This document shows, piece after piece, positions 17,176 to 25,570 of a stretch of DNA of 64,000 nt. Under the pieces are notes generated by a model. It searched no databases. It had not been told where the DNA came from and worked only from the letters and a program-made list of their open reading frames with translations. The number at the start of each line of letters is the position of its first letter. The stretch's first letter is position 1. The stretch is taken from contig JAKRSB010000101.1 in NCBI GenBank assembly GCA_022402525.1, positions 1-64,000 of the forward strand, written 5' to 3'. Source of the DNA: Thermosynechococcaceae cyanobacterium MS004 (lineage in GTDB: Bacteria; Cyanobacteriota; Cyanobacteriia; Thermosynechococcales; Thermosynechococcaceae). Both the position numbers and the translations under genes were made by a program.

Positions 17176-19387
17176 CCGTAAAGCTGCCGCTGAACTGAGG
17201 ACGGGACAAAGAAAGTTTATGCTGTAAAAACGCGCCAAAGGCACCTAGCACATGGAGCGTAACATCAGGATATTGCTTGTCCTCTGAGGTTCCGTCATGA
17301 ATGAGATGGCCCGTAGGGGCAATGTAGGCTTCGCCGGGTGCAATGCGAAGCTTCACGACTGGGTATTCTGGATACCGCTTCATAAAGGCATGGCCTGAAA
17401 ACAGGGTTCTGGACATTGCAGAGACTTGCCTGTCTGAAGTTACCCCAACGGCATTGAGTAAGGCTGGCCAGGGTAAATTAATGAATAAAAAATGGCGGTC
17501 TTCTTTGCCTAAATTTAAGCAGAATCGGCGCTGGGGAGGCAGATTTGCGGATTGATCCCAGCTATCAAGATGCAGCCCTAAGTAAGTCATTTTTGCCCTT
17601 TGCTGCTCTTGATTGTCGTTCTTGGTCAGGGTTTTTAGGTTTGGCGGAGCAGAGTACAGGGTAAAAATGCTAGGGCGGTAGTCTTCAAAATGGGCTTGAA
17701 GATAATGATGGATCTCTCGCATCATGGGATGAGCACTCAATTGTCCGTTTAACGGCAGACCCTGAGTTAGCTGTCGATCTAATGGCTGCCGATCTAATGG
17801 GTGCCGATTTAAAAACTGTTGTTCTGAGGGGTTCGGATTCCATCGGTCTTGAATCCCAAACCCTGCCAGATATGCTCTCAGAGGTTCAAGGATATAGTCT
17901 GGAATCTTTAGCACCGTAATGGCTAAGTCCAGTGCATTATTCTCGAAATCGACGAGAATTCTCTGCTCCTCTACCGTGGGCGATCGCCAAGGAGCCTGAG
18001 GCACCCGTGCCCCTGGATGATACCGAAGTCCATCGACCGGGCATTCCGTTGCGCCTGCTGTCCCCTGACTCAGCAGAATTCGATTCTCTCCACAATCGAG
18101 CGCTGAATGACCTGCACTTTGCGCAAACTGAATTTGAATGCCAGGGGATAGGGCGGCTAATTCATGGGTCGAGGGCATAGAGAGAGGGAGAGGGCGGATA
18201 GGGCACTGAATAACGCCAATCTCCTGAAGCCGTCGCTCAATATAAGACAACATCTTTTTTTCCACCCCACAGTCCAAAGGCTCCGTAGTCTGGTGTAGGA
18301 CACTTTCCTCCGCAACAGGATATCCATCACAGCTCCCAAAAAATCGACAACCATGACAGACCGCCGCCATTCTACGCTCAGCGGCAGTAATAGCCTTTTG
18401 GTGGGCTTCACTCAGCACAATGTCGCGCATGGATGACTCAAATAAATTGCCATGACGCCACCCTTCCTGATAGGCGTCCGCATAGCTAAATACATCCCCA
18501 TTGGTATTAATTAAATAGACATTCTCCCACTCCCGTTTGTGGTAGAAATTGGGCTGAGCCTCTGGTCGTTGGTGATGCATGACCTGCGCAATCCAACGGT
18601 TGAGCGGATCAATCTGAACCGACCCAGGCTGGGTGAGCACCAGCTCAAACAAAGCTTGAAAGGCAGACTCAACCTCGGCGGTTGAAAGCTCATAGTCTTG
18701 ATGCTGATTTTCAAAGGCTCCCTTGACCAGCGGCAAAATCCGAAAGGAATTCACCTTCAATGCTTCATAAAACCGATAGATTTGGGAAATATGGTCAACG
18801 TTCCGCTTTGTGAGGACGGTAATGCAGCCAAAGTCAACCTTATGCTGCTGCAAACGATCTAAATTGGCCAGCACCCGTGCTTGAGAATCTTCGCCTGCGC
18901 TGAAGACGCGCAGGCCTCCAAATAAATCAATCGATACCCCCACCGCATCAAACCCATGCTTGAGTAAATGAATCCGGTCTTCCGTGAGTACCGTCAGATT
19001 GGTTTGCACCGCATTTTTGACTGATAACCCACCCAAAATATCTCGCTGGCGCGCAAAGGTCTGCCAGTAAAATTCAGGGGGCAGCAGCAGGGCCTCTCCG
19101 CCTTGCCAGTCCAATTCAATTTCGACAGACTGGCCAAACTGACGGTAGTAGTCTGCAAGGTGGAGATACAGCTGATCTAGCTGATCCAGCGACATTGCCT
19201 CACGATCGCTCAGCTCAGCATATTCATAGCAGTAGCGACAGCGCAGATTGCAAAATTTAGAAACCTTGACCACAAAGTGTACTTTACGGACTTCAGGAGG
19301 CACTTCAATGGGTGCTTCAGCAGGCACTTCAACGGGCGATCGCGGTCTATCTCGTTGCTCATCCAGACGGGCTAGATTGGCGTTCAT
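17171..19387 (-). CDS. Radical SAM/SPASM-like peptide maturase B with extra C-terminal domain
   Basis: 738 residues. The radical SAM core (about 35-260) has the 4Fe-4S motif C46-x3-C50-x2-C53 (CNLRCRYCYEY) and the SAM-contact WQGGEAL. A short SPASM-like cysteine set follows (C344, C347, C353, C373), suggesting auxiliary cluster ligands. A variable linker (about 400-595, with LDRQPLDRQ repeats) leads to a C-terminal region conserved with its neighbour. That region holds GLHLDSWD (H606, D608), NLGKEDRHFLFI, and APGEAYIAPT ending in IHDGTS (H697). The HxD...H pattern looks like a non-haem iron facial triad, but this is inference. Its start overlaps the stop of the paralogue by 4 bp (ATGA), implying coupled translation. 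I know of no exact family name; peptide modification of the Nif11 precursor is the likely role. Confidence 0.9.
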   Translation of the reverse strand: MNANLARLDEQRDRPRSPVEVPAEAPIEVPPEVRKVHFVVKVSKFCNLRCRYCYEYAELSDREAMSLDQLDQLYLHLADYYRQFGQSVEIELDWQGGEALLLPPEFYWQTFARQRDILGGLSVKNAVQTNLTVLTEDRIHLLKHGFDAVGVSIDLFGGLRVFSAGEDSQARVLANLDRLQQHKVDFGCITVLTKRNVDHISQIYRFYEALKVNSFRILPLVKGAFENQHQDYELSTAEVESAFQALFELVLTQPGSVQIDPLNRWIAQVMHHQRPEAQPNFYHKREWENVYLINTNGDVFSYADAYQEGWRHGNLFESSMRDIVLSEAHQKAITAAERRMAAVCHGCRFFGSCDGYPVAEESVLHQTTEPLDCGVEKKMLSYIERRLQEIGVIQCPIRPLPLSMPSTHELAALSPGIQIQFAQSAGHSALDCGENRILLSQGTAGATECPVDGLRYHPGARVPQAPWRSPTVEEQRILVDFENNALDLAITVLKIPDYILEPLRAYLAGFGIQDRWNPNPSEQQFLNRHPLDRQPLDRQLTQGLPLNGQLSAHPMMREIHHYLQAHFEDYRPSIFTLYSAPPNLKTLTKNDNQEQQRAKMTYLGLHLDSWDQSANLPPQRRFCLNLGKEDRHFLFINLPWPALLNAVGVTSDRQVSAMSRTLFSGHAFMKRYPEYPVVKLRIAPGEAYIAPTGHLIHDGTSEDKQYPDVTLHVLGAFGAFLQHKLSLSRPQFSGSFTA

Positions 19388-21543
19388 ACCCTCCCTCCCA
19401 CCAGAACTCGATGAGGGGCAACCTGCTGCACTGAAAACCCAAAGTGTCCCGTAATATGGAGCGCCACATCTGGGTAGCGTTTACCGATTGAGGTGGCATC
19501 ATGAATCATGTTGTCTGTCGGCGCAATATAGGCTTCTCCTGGGGCAATGCGCAACTTAGCCACGGGGTAGTCAGGAAACCGTTCCATAAACTTTTGGCCG
19601 ATATGTAGCCCTCGATAGTCCCGGTAGATATCTTCTGGGTCTGATAAGCCAATCATCTGAAACATCTGAACTTGAGTGAGCGGAATGAACAGAAAATGCC
19701 GATCCTCTCGTCCTAGATTGATGCAGATTCGATTGCGAGACTGATGACGGCGGCGCAGCGGCTTTTTGTCCCAACTGTCGAGGTGCAGCCCTACAAACTC
19801 TCGCTCAAAGGGATTCATTTTCTCTTGGGTCACGGTTCGCAGCCCTGGCGACGCGCTGGCTAGACTTAAGATTTCCGGTGCCAAACCCTGCAAAGAATAT
19901 CGCTCTAGCTCAGCCCTGACATCTGCGAGCGTTTTTTCCCAGCGTGGATGGGTGGTGTGGGCGCGGTAATTCTCTTGGCTCAGATGATGGCGTGTGCCAT
20001 ATTCCTCAAAAATCTCGATAAAGGGGGAGATCACATCCTCAGTCAATCGAATAATGCCCAAATCAGAGCCGAGCTGCCATTGGCTGAGGTCGCTCAAGAG
20101 ATGAGGGGCACAAAGAGACTCAGCTTCATGGGGCGTTAGTTCTCGCCAAGGCTCTACTGGAACATAGGCCGCTGAAATATAGGTACTGCTGACTTGGGGG
20201 AGAGTTGATGCCTTACAAATTCCTGCACTGTACTGAACCCTTGAGGTTAGAGAGTCTGGGTCATAGCAGTAAAGCCTGACCGATGTCTCAGAAGAATAAG
20301 CGGGCAGTGGCTGAGCAGCAGGTTGAGCAACAGGTTGAGCAACAGGTTGAGCAGTAGATTGAGCCGCCGAAGCTGGAGACATGAGACGGTTGGTCACAGG
20401 GTTAATAATGCCTAGTGCTTTCAATCGTCTTTCAACAAAAGCCAGCATGGGGGCATCGATTGGGCACTGAGGCTGGTTATAAGAATCAAGTTTTTCCTCA
20501 GATTGTTGACCCTGAGCTTGATTATTTTCAGCGATCGAAAATCCACTACAGCTTCCATAGAAGCGACAGGAATTGCAGATTGATGCGGTTCGCTGCTCTG
20601 CTGCATCAATCACGGCTTGATGAACGGGACTATGAATGATGTCTGACAGCGGCGTCGTAAATAGATTGCCGTAACAAAACTCTGGCTCATAGGGGTCGCC
20701 GTCACTAAAAATATCTCCATTGGTGTTGACGACATAAACCGTCTCCCACTCTCGCTTGCTATAAAAAGCAGGTTTTGCGGCTGGAGTATAGTGATGAATA
20801 ATTTGCTTAATATAGGTTGAAATTGGCTCTATATTGATTGCGCTATTGCTGGTCAAGACGAGATCCACCAAACCTTTAAAGGCTTCTACAACTTCTTCGT
20901 TGGTGATTTCATAGCCTTGATGCTGGCCTTCAAAAGCACCTTTGAATAGGGGTAAAAATCTTACAGAGGAAATCTTTAGCCGCTCATAGAAGCGCATCAT
21001 TTCCTGAATTCGATGAATGTTTAATTGGGTCAGAACGGTAATGCAGCCAAAGTCAATATGTTGAGCACGAAGGATGTCTAGATTCTTGAGCACTTTGATT
21101 TGGGAGTCCATGCCAGAGCCATTGACCCGTAGTCCACCAAACAGATCGAGAGAAACACCAACTTTGTCAAACCCCTCGCTGAGCAGTCGAATACGTTCTG
21201 AGTCTAAAAGGGTTAGGTTTGTTTGGACTGTGTTGGAGATGTGGAACGGGAGATGACCAAAAATCTGATCCTGCTGGTCGAAAGTTTGCCAGTAAAAGTC
21301 AGGTGATATTACCAAAGGTTCTCCGCCATGCCAAATAAATTCAATATCAACAGGTTGATCAACCTGTTGATCAAATGTCTGATAGTAGTCAGCAATATGC
21401 TGATACATCTGAGTTAAGTGAGGTTGAGTAATGATCTCTCTATCGTTCAGTTCTTCATATTCATAACAGTAGCGGCAGCGAAGATTACAGAACTTGGAGA
21501 CTTTGACAACAAACTGAACCGCTCGATGATCGGCAGAAACCAT
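19384..21543 (-). CDS. Radical SAM/SPASM-like peptide maturase A with extra C-terminal domain
   Basis: 719 residues, a clear paralogue of the next gene. C19-x3-C23-x2-C26 (CNLRCRYCYEY) and the canonical WHGGEPL form the radical SAM site. C323, C326, C332 and C360 form a SPASM-like set. Residues 398-412 are an in-frame AQPVAQP repeat linker. The C-terminal part repeats the neighbour's pattern: GLHLDSWD (H587, D589), NLGREDRHFLFI, and APGEAYIAPT with H681 in MIHDATS. A strong AGGAGG ribosome site precedes its ATG. It lies 543 bp downstream of the precursor gene on the same strand and overlaps the second enzyme by 4 bp. Two paralogues acting on one precursor could modify different sites, or do successive steps; sequence alone cannot decide. 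Confidence 0.91.
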   Translation of the reverse strand: MVSADHRAVQFVVKVSKFCNLRCRYCYEYEELNDREIITQPHLTQMYQHIADYYQTFDQQVDQPVDIEFIWHGGEPLVISPDFYWQTFDQQDQIFGHLPFHISNTVQTNLTLLDSERIRLLSEGFDKVGVSLDLFGGLRVNGSGMDSQIKVLKNLDILRAQHIDFGCITVLTQLNIHRIQEMMRFYERLKISSVRFLPLFKGAFEGQHQGYEITNEEVVEAFKGLVDLVLTSNSAINIEPISTYIKQIIHHYTPAAKPAFYSKREWETVYVVNTNGDIFSDGDPYEPEFCYGNLFTTPLSDIIHSPVHQAVIDAAEQRTASICNSCRFYGSCSGFSIAENNQAQGQQSEEKLDSYNQPQCPIDAPMLAFVERRLKALGIINPVTNRLMSPASAAQSTAQPVAQPVAQPAAQPLPAYSSETSVRLYCYDPDSLTSRVQYSAGICKASTLPQVSSTYISAAYVPVEPWRELTPHEAESLCAPHLLSDLSQWQLGSDLGIIRLTEDVISPFIEIFEEYGTRHHLSQENYRAHTTHPRWEKTLADVRAELERYSLQGLAPEILSLASASPGLRTVTQEKMNPFEREFVGLHLDSWDKKPLRRRHQSRNRICINLGREDRHFLFIPLTQVQMFQMIGLSDPEDIYRDYRGLHIGQKFMERFPDYPVAKLRIAPGEAYIAPTDNMIHDATSIGKRYPDVALHITGHFGFSVQQVAPHRVLVGGRV

Positions 21544-22086
21544 ATGCTCCTCCTAAAAATCAGTAATGCCTGGAGTATTAATTAAAAAATAGAGCTGTAT
21601 TTAGATTGATAATGCTCATATAAATACTCGAATAGAACTACTTTAAGTTTTCTAGATCTTAAGTCAAGTAAGACGAAATTATTGAATTTTATCTTTCTAT
21701 GTTTCGTCGATTTTGAAATTGTCTTGAAATCGCATTTTGAAGACTTTTTTGGTCATCTAATTTATGAATTTGATCCTACTGATCTAACAAATTCAGGTCG
21801 CTATGGTGTCTTCTTCCGTCTTTTAACTCAATGCATATTGAGTTAATGCCTATTAAGCCAATGCATATTGAGTCAATGCCTATTAAGCCAATGCGCATCG
21901 ACTCAATATAGACGCATCCCAATTCTGTAAAGCTGCACCATGAAACAAAAGTCTCATGAAGAAGTTTTGCTTTGGCTTTATGGACATAAAGTCTTCAGCA
22001 AATGAGTAAAGGACTCAATTCACATCAGTGGGATGCGGCTCATGACGATGGTTGAATGTGATGTCTGAACAGTCCTGGATTAACCG
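21544..22086. repeat. Intergenic region with 30-bp tandem repeats
   Basis: 543 bp between the precursor gene and the first radical SAM gene. From 21829 to 21908 it contains a 30-bp unit (two full copies at 21829 and 21859 plus a partial third), each built of two related 15-mers around AATGCATATTGAGT and AATGCCTATTAAGC. The rest is AT-rich. I found no convincing second precursor peptide here and no perfect terminator hairpin, so whether precursor and enzymes share one transcript is open. Confidence 0.8.
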
Positions 22087-22530
22087 CTATGACTCACTAA
22101 CTAAGGATTGGAAGAGTTCTACCGCAGACACTGCTTCTGACTCTTCGTTTTCGCTAATGGCTTTGACGGGCTGAAAGGACTGTTGATTCACCCAGCTAGG
22201 GCCAGGAATTGTAAGTTTAAATTTGTCGCCAGATGCCTTCAGGTCGCCAATATTCGTATACCGGCTAAAGAAGTTTGTCTGTAATGCAATTTGGCTTAGG
22301 TTGCTGAATGAGCTAGCAGCGCCACCCACAACTCCATCTAGTGCTTCAGCAGAGAGTTCATCCCCACCCACAGCATCTAAATCAGCTTTGTTGAAAGAAA
22401 ATCCCTTTTCTTGCGCGATCGCAATCAATGCATCGGGGGAAGTTTTGACCAGGGCATAATTCAGTGCGCCCTGAAGTTCTTTGTCATTATAGACAGCTTC
22501 AAAAAACTGAGTAACTGATTCAGTAGACAT
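22087..22530 (-). CDS. Nif11-leader RiPP precursor peptide
   Basis: 147 residues. Residues 1-54 match the Nif11-type leader (MSTESVTQFFEAV, then a helical stretch and IAQEKGFSFNKADLDAV). A double-glycine site follows (LDGVVGG, residues 63-70), giving a predicted core of 77 residues from A71. The core has no cysteine, so thioether chemistry is excluded. It holds four aromatic-X-polar triads: F75-S-N77, F88-S-R90, Y91-T-N93 and W113-V-N115. The C-terminus (about 127-147) is acidic and helical and may be a follower. A GGAG ribosome site lies 7 bp before the ATG. It heads a run of minus-strand genes for two radical SAM enzymes, a C39/ABC exporter and HlyD, which fixes its role as their likely substrate. 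The mature product is unknown. Confidence 0.9.
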   Translation of the reverse strand: MSTESVTQFFEAVYNDKELQGALNYALVKTSPDALIAIAQEKGFSFNKADLDAVGGDELSAEALDGVVGGAASSFSNLSQIALQTNFFSRYTNIGDLKASGDKFKLTIPGPSWVNQQSFQPVKAISENEESEAVSAVELFQSLVSES

Positions 22531-23106
22531 AGTATTCTCCTATACTTAATCTGAAGTTCTTGCTTTGTAAAAGCTCGAACTCCTTCAGTATAAGGATTTT
22601 AAAACTTAAGCTTGTGATTCTTGTTGCTAGAAATGCGTGACAAATATCACATTGTAAAATTTCTCTAAAATATTAAGTATTACGAAGTATAAAAATAGTA
22701 ATCACTCAAATTCGATTGCAGAAAAAACATAAAATTAACATGATCGAAAAGCCTAATTCTTGATATTAAATGTTTATTTTTACATTTTAAATTCACGTTT
22801 TCTTGGCATTGAGTCTGCGATAGCGTAACTGTTCCTGAGAGAGCTGTCTAAGCTGAGTAAAGTGGCTCATGGAGAGAATAGACCCAAGGCAGTAGACCCG
22901 CCAGCACCCAATCGTGCGTGTTTTCATCTTGTTTTTTTGCGTCTTGTGTTTTGGGCTTTGAGAGATTTGATTGTTCACTCCCATCAGGTATAGCGTGTGC
23001 TTGATTGGTTTGACATCTGCTTGTGTCGGTGCGCCATGGCATCTTGGCCTTTGTTGGGAGCAGGATGACTCAGGTGCTCTAAGATTGCCAATTATCATGT
23101 CCAAAC
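22531..23106. other. Promoter-containing region upstream of the precursor gene
   Basis: The half next to the precursor gene is AT-rich and must contain its promoter. A TATACT-type -10 candidate lies on the minus strand (22587-22592), about 57 bp before the start, without a clear -35. Farther up, a 103-codon minus-strand frame (22793-23104) is open, but its residue make-up and weak context do not convince me. Its last 45 residues, basic and aromatic, could be a relic of a mobile-element gene; I do not recognise a family. Confidence 0.45.
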
Positions 23107-23142
23107 AAAAAAAAAAGGATGCTTCTGCTTGCCAGAAGCATC
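23107..23142 (-). terminator. Strong intrinsic terminator
   Basis: A perfect 10-bp stem, GGATGCTTCT (23116-23125) with AGAAGCATCC (23133-23142), and a 7-nt loop. On the minus strand it is followed by nine consecutive T (A run at 23107-23115). It lies 30 bp after the stop of the repeat-rich secreted protein gene and should separate that gene from the RiPP cluster. Confidence 0.93.
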
Positions 23143-23172
23143 CCTATGCAAAGTATTTTTAGCCGTGGGAGC

Positions 23173-24558
23173 CTAATAATTGATTTCGGCGGGCACCAAG
23201 TTTAGGTCAGGCCTCAAAATTTGATAGGTTCCAGGAACATAGGCTGAGGTTGGTCTTGCGCAGAGTACCTGCTGGTTGGGCAGTAAGATAACAATGTTTC
23301 CTGGTTCGCAAGCTGCCTGAGTTAGACCGTTATAGGAAAGGATTTGGGGTGCTTGACTATAAATGGTGCTGGCTTGACGATAGGGCGAGAAGCTGGAGCC
23401 AAACCCGCCTAGCGCAGCTCCGTTGATTAGACCAGGCAAGATTGCGCCTAAAAGGTCATCCCAACGATATCCGCGCTGACTCCAGTAGTCACGCTCGTAC
23501 CAATAGCCGGGGCCACTCCAGAATGTGGTGTTATTCCAGTAGTCGCGATCGCGCCAGCTGGTGTTTCCCCAGTAGTCTTGATCGTAGTAGTTGACATAGT
23601 TACGATAAAGGTCGCGGTGCCGCGCATTAAGCCGCGCCAGTCGCCGCTCTTGTTCAATCAGCTGCTGCTGTCGAAGCCAATTATCGCGAGCACGATTGCG
23701 ATCGCGCTGCCAGATGAGACGCTGCTGGGCAAGCTGACGCGCATATCGGTCAGACCGATTTCGACGGTTTCCGAGCTGCTGCTGCCAGACCGACTGTACC
23801 CGCCGCCGCTGTGATTGGATACTATTATCCCGCCGCTGACCCCAAGCATTGTCTCCAGAATTATTTTGTCGTCTTCGTAGCTCTTGGGCATTTTGGAGCT
23901 GGCGTTGCCGATCAAACGCATCCTGCTGCCGTCGCCGCTGCCGCGCTTCTTCTATCCGTCGCTGTCGCTCTAGAGCATTTTGCTGAAAATCTTGAATGTT
24001 CTGGTTTGGCCCCTGGCCCCAACCGTTCCCCCACCCGTTATTTTGTGGCCTATTCTGTCGCCGCTGCCGCGCTTCTTCTATTTGTCGCTGGCGCTCTAGG
24101 GCATTTTGCTGGAAGTCTTGAATATTCTGGTTTGGCCCCTGGCCCCAACCGTTATTTTGCGGTCTATTTTGTCGTCGTTGCCGCGCCTCCTCTATCCGTC
24201 GCTGGCGCTCTAAGTCATTTTGCTGGAAGTCTTGGATATTCTGATTTTGGCCTTGGCCCCACCCATTATTTTGCGACCTATTCTGCCGTCGCTGCCGCGC
24301 TTCTTCCCGACGCTGCTGAAACTCCTGACTATTTTGAAGCGGCTGCTGATTATTCAAGCTCTCCTGACTGCGAAACCTTGACCTGCGCCGACCTTGATTC
24401 TCTGAGGTCTGCTCGGTGGCTTGTGCCAGCATGAGAGAAGCATTTTCTGTGGAGCGCTCGATACCGGAAGGCAGGGAGTTGGCGCTGGCGCTAGGGACGG
24501 AGCCAAGGATGCCAACCCCAAACATTAATGCGGTTATCCTGACAAGATTTAGTTTCAT
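23173..24558 (-). CDS. Secreted Gln/Arg/Asn-rich repeat protein, function unknown
   Basis: The ATG at 24558 gives 461 residues and a clean signal peptide: a basic n-region (MKLNLVRI), a hydrophobic core and a VPSASA cleavage site. An upstream in-frame GTG adds 12 residues that spoil this, so I reject it. The middle holds three near-identical repeats of about 40 residues (QNNGWGQGPNQNIQDF followed by ERQRRIEEARQRRQ). Below them lies a very basic Arg/Gln helix region, then a Tyr/Trp-rich patch (DYWNNTTFW, GYWYERDYW) and a Gly-rich hydrophobic segment (LLGAILPGLINGAALGGFG). The C-terminal 60 residues look globular, with two cysteines. It is probably an exported, positively charged structural or surface protein. 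A perfect terminator follows it. Confidence 0.8.
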   Translation of the reverse strand: MKLNLVRITALMFGVGILGSVPSASANSLPSGIERSTENASLMLAQATEQTSENQGRRRSRFRSQESLNNQQPLQNSQEFQQRREEARQRRQNRSQNNGWGQGQNQNIQDFQQNDLERQRRIEEARQRRQNRPQNNGWGQGPNQNIQDFQQNALERQRQIEEARQRRQNRPQNNGWGNGWGQGPNQNIQDFQQNALERQRRIEEARQRRRQQDAFDRQRQLQNAQELRRRQNNSGDNAWGQRRDNSIQSQRRRVQSVWQQQLGNRRNRSDRYARQLAQQRLIWQRDRNRARDNWLRQQQLIEQERRLARLNARHRDLYRNYVNYYDQDYWGNTSWRDRDYWNNTTFWSGPGYWYERDYWSQRGYRWDDLLGAILPGLINGAALGGFGSSFSPYRQASTIYSQAPQILSYNGLTQAACEPGNIVILLPNQQVLCARPTSAYVPGTYQILRPDLNLVPAEINY

Positions 24559-24756
24559 GGGGGTTTTCTCAGACAGTGAGGGGAGCTTGCCCACTGGGGA
24601 CTAGTTTAAAAGCGATTAAGTAGAAACGATTAAGCTGCAGGGGCAATTCGTTAATGACGCTTCGACCCTTCAGAAAGTTGCCCCGGTCTTGTCTATCTTA
24701 AGGATGATTTAGGAGGCTCACTTAGTGCTTCTTAGAGCTCCTTAGATCTGCATAGC

Positions 24757-25368
24757 TCAAGGGGCCGAGCGCTCTGGCGAAGGGAGAGACTCTAGAAAAT
24801 TTTGGAGAAGCTGCTTTCCTGACTCAGTCAGGATGCTTTCGGGGTGGAACTGTACTCCCTGCAAGTGGGGATAGGTACGATGGCGTACGCCCATAATGGT
24901 GCCGTCGTCCGTCCAGGCCGTGATTTCTAAAATGTCCGGACAGGTGGGACGGTCAATCACAAGGCTGTGGTAGCGCGTTGCGGTAAATGGGTTGCTCAGC
25001 GCTTTAAAGACCCCCAGACCTGTATGGGAAATTGGGGATGTTTTGCCATGCATTAGCTCTGGTGCCCCCACAACATTGCCGCCATAGACTTGGCCAATGC
25101 TCTGGTGGCCTAGACAAACGCCCAAGAGCGGGACGGTTGGGCCGAGTTGCCGAATAATCTCTAGCGAAATACCCGCATCTTCTGGCCGACCAGGGCCTGG
25201 TGAAATCACGATCGCATCTGGGGCAAGCTGGCGAATTTCGTCGAGGGAAATTTGGTCGTTGCGATAGACCCGCAGATCCGACGCTACGGAAAAAAACTGA
25301 CCCAGCTCGCCTAAATACTGAACCAGATTGTAGGTAAAGCTGTCGTAGTTATCGATAACAATAATCAA
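24757..25368 (-). CDS. trpG: Anthranilate/aminodeoxychorismate synthase glutamine amidotransferase subunit
   Basis: 203 residues, a class I glutamine amidotransferase that supplies ammonia to the chorismate-using partner in tryptophan or folate synthesis. The N-terminal IDNYDSFTYNLVQYLGELG is diagnostic of TrpG/PabA. The catalytic triad is C85 (GVCLGHQ), H175 and E177 (FHPES). SPGPGRPEDAG forms the conserved loop. Length is normal. The start is a TTG, supported by an AGGGGG ribosome site 8 bp upstream. Whether it serves TrpE, PabB or both cannot be read here, because the synthase subunit is not in the window. The neighbourhood trpG-dgkA-ybeY is also found in other cyanobacteria. Confidence 0.93.
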   Translation of the reverse strand: MIIVIDNYDSFTYNLVQYLGELGQFFSVASDLRVYRNDQISLDEIRQLAPDAIVISPGPGRPEDAGISLEIIRQLGPTVPLLGVCLGHQSIGQVYGGNVVGAPELMHGKTSPISHTGLGVFKALSNPFTATRYHSLVIDRPTCPDILEITAWTDDGTIMGVRHRTYPHLQGVQFHPESILTESGKQLLQNFLESLPSPERSAP

Positions 25369-25438
25369 CGCAAAACCCCCTTAAAACCACCAAATATCTC
25401 GTAAGGCTCTAGGCGGTAGCCTCGCGGCCAATGTCTAA

Positions 25439-25490
25439 ACCCAAGCTAGTTCTAGACCCAAGCTAGTTTTAAAACCTAGCTAGTTCTAAG
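25439..25490. repeat. 17-bp imperfect tandem repeat
   Basis: Three diverging copies of ACCCAAGCTAGTTCTAG occupy the gap between trpG and dgkA. The copies begin near 25439, 25456 and 25474. Confidence 0.75.
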
Positions 25491-25570
25491 CTCAAGCGAA
25501 TTTGTGATACCCAAGGGCCAAGCATGGATTGCTCTCATGGCGAAACCTTGTAGCGCTGATTTACCCTAGC

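Noticed and set aside
21940-22005. Short plus-strand peptide frame next to the RiPP precursor
   Set aside because: It is on the opposite strand to the cluster, only about 21 codons, and has neither leader features nor a ribosome site.
22087-22530. Lanthipeptide or other thioether product
   Set aside because: The predicted core contains no cysteine and no lanthionine synthetase gene is present.
22793-23104. 103-codon minus-strand frame between the terminator and the precursor gene
   Set aside because: It has an ATG but no family resemblance or clear ribosome site; kept only as a possible relic in the region description.
23811-24434. Long plus-strand open frame of 207 codons opposite the secreted repeat protein
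   Set aside because: It is the mirror of the Gln/Arg-rich repeats; the sense frame has a signal peptide, terminator and coherent protein pattern, the antisense frame has none.
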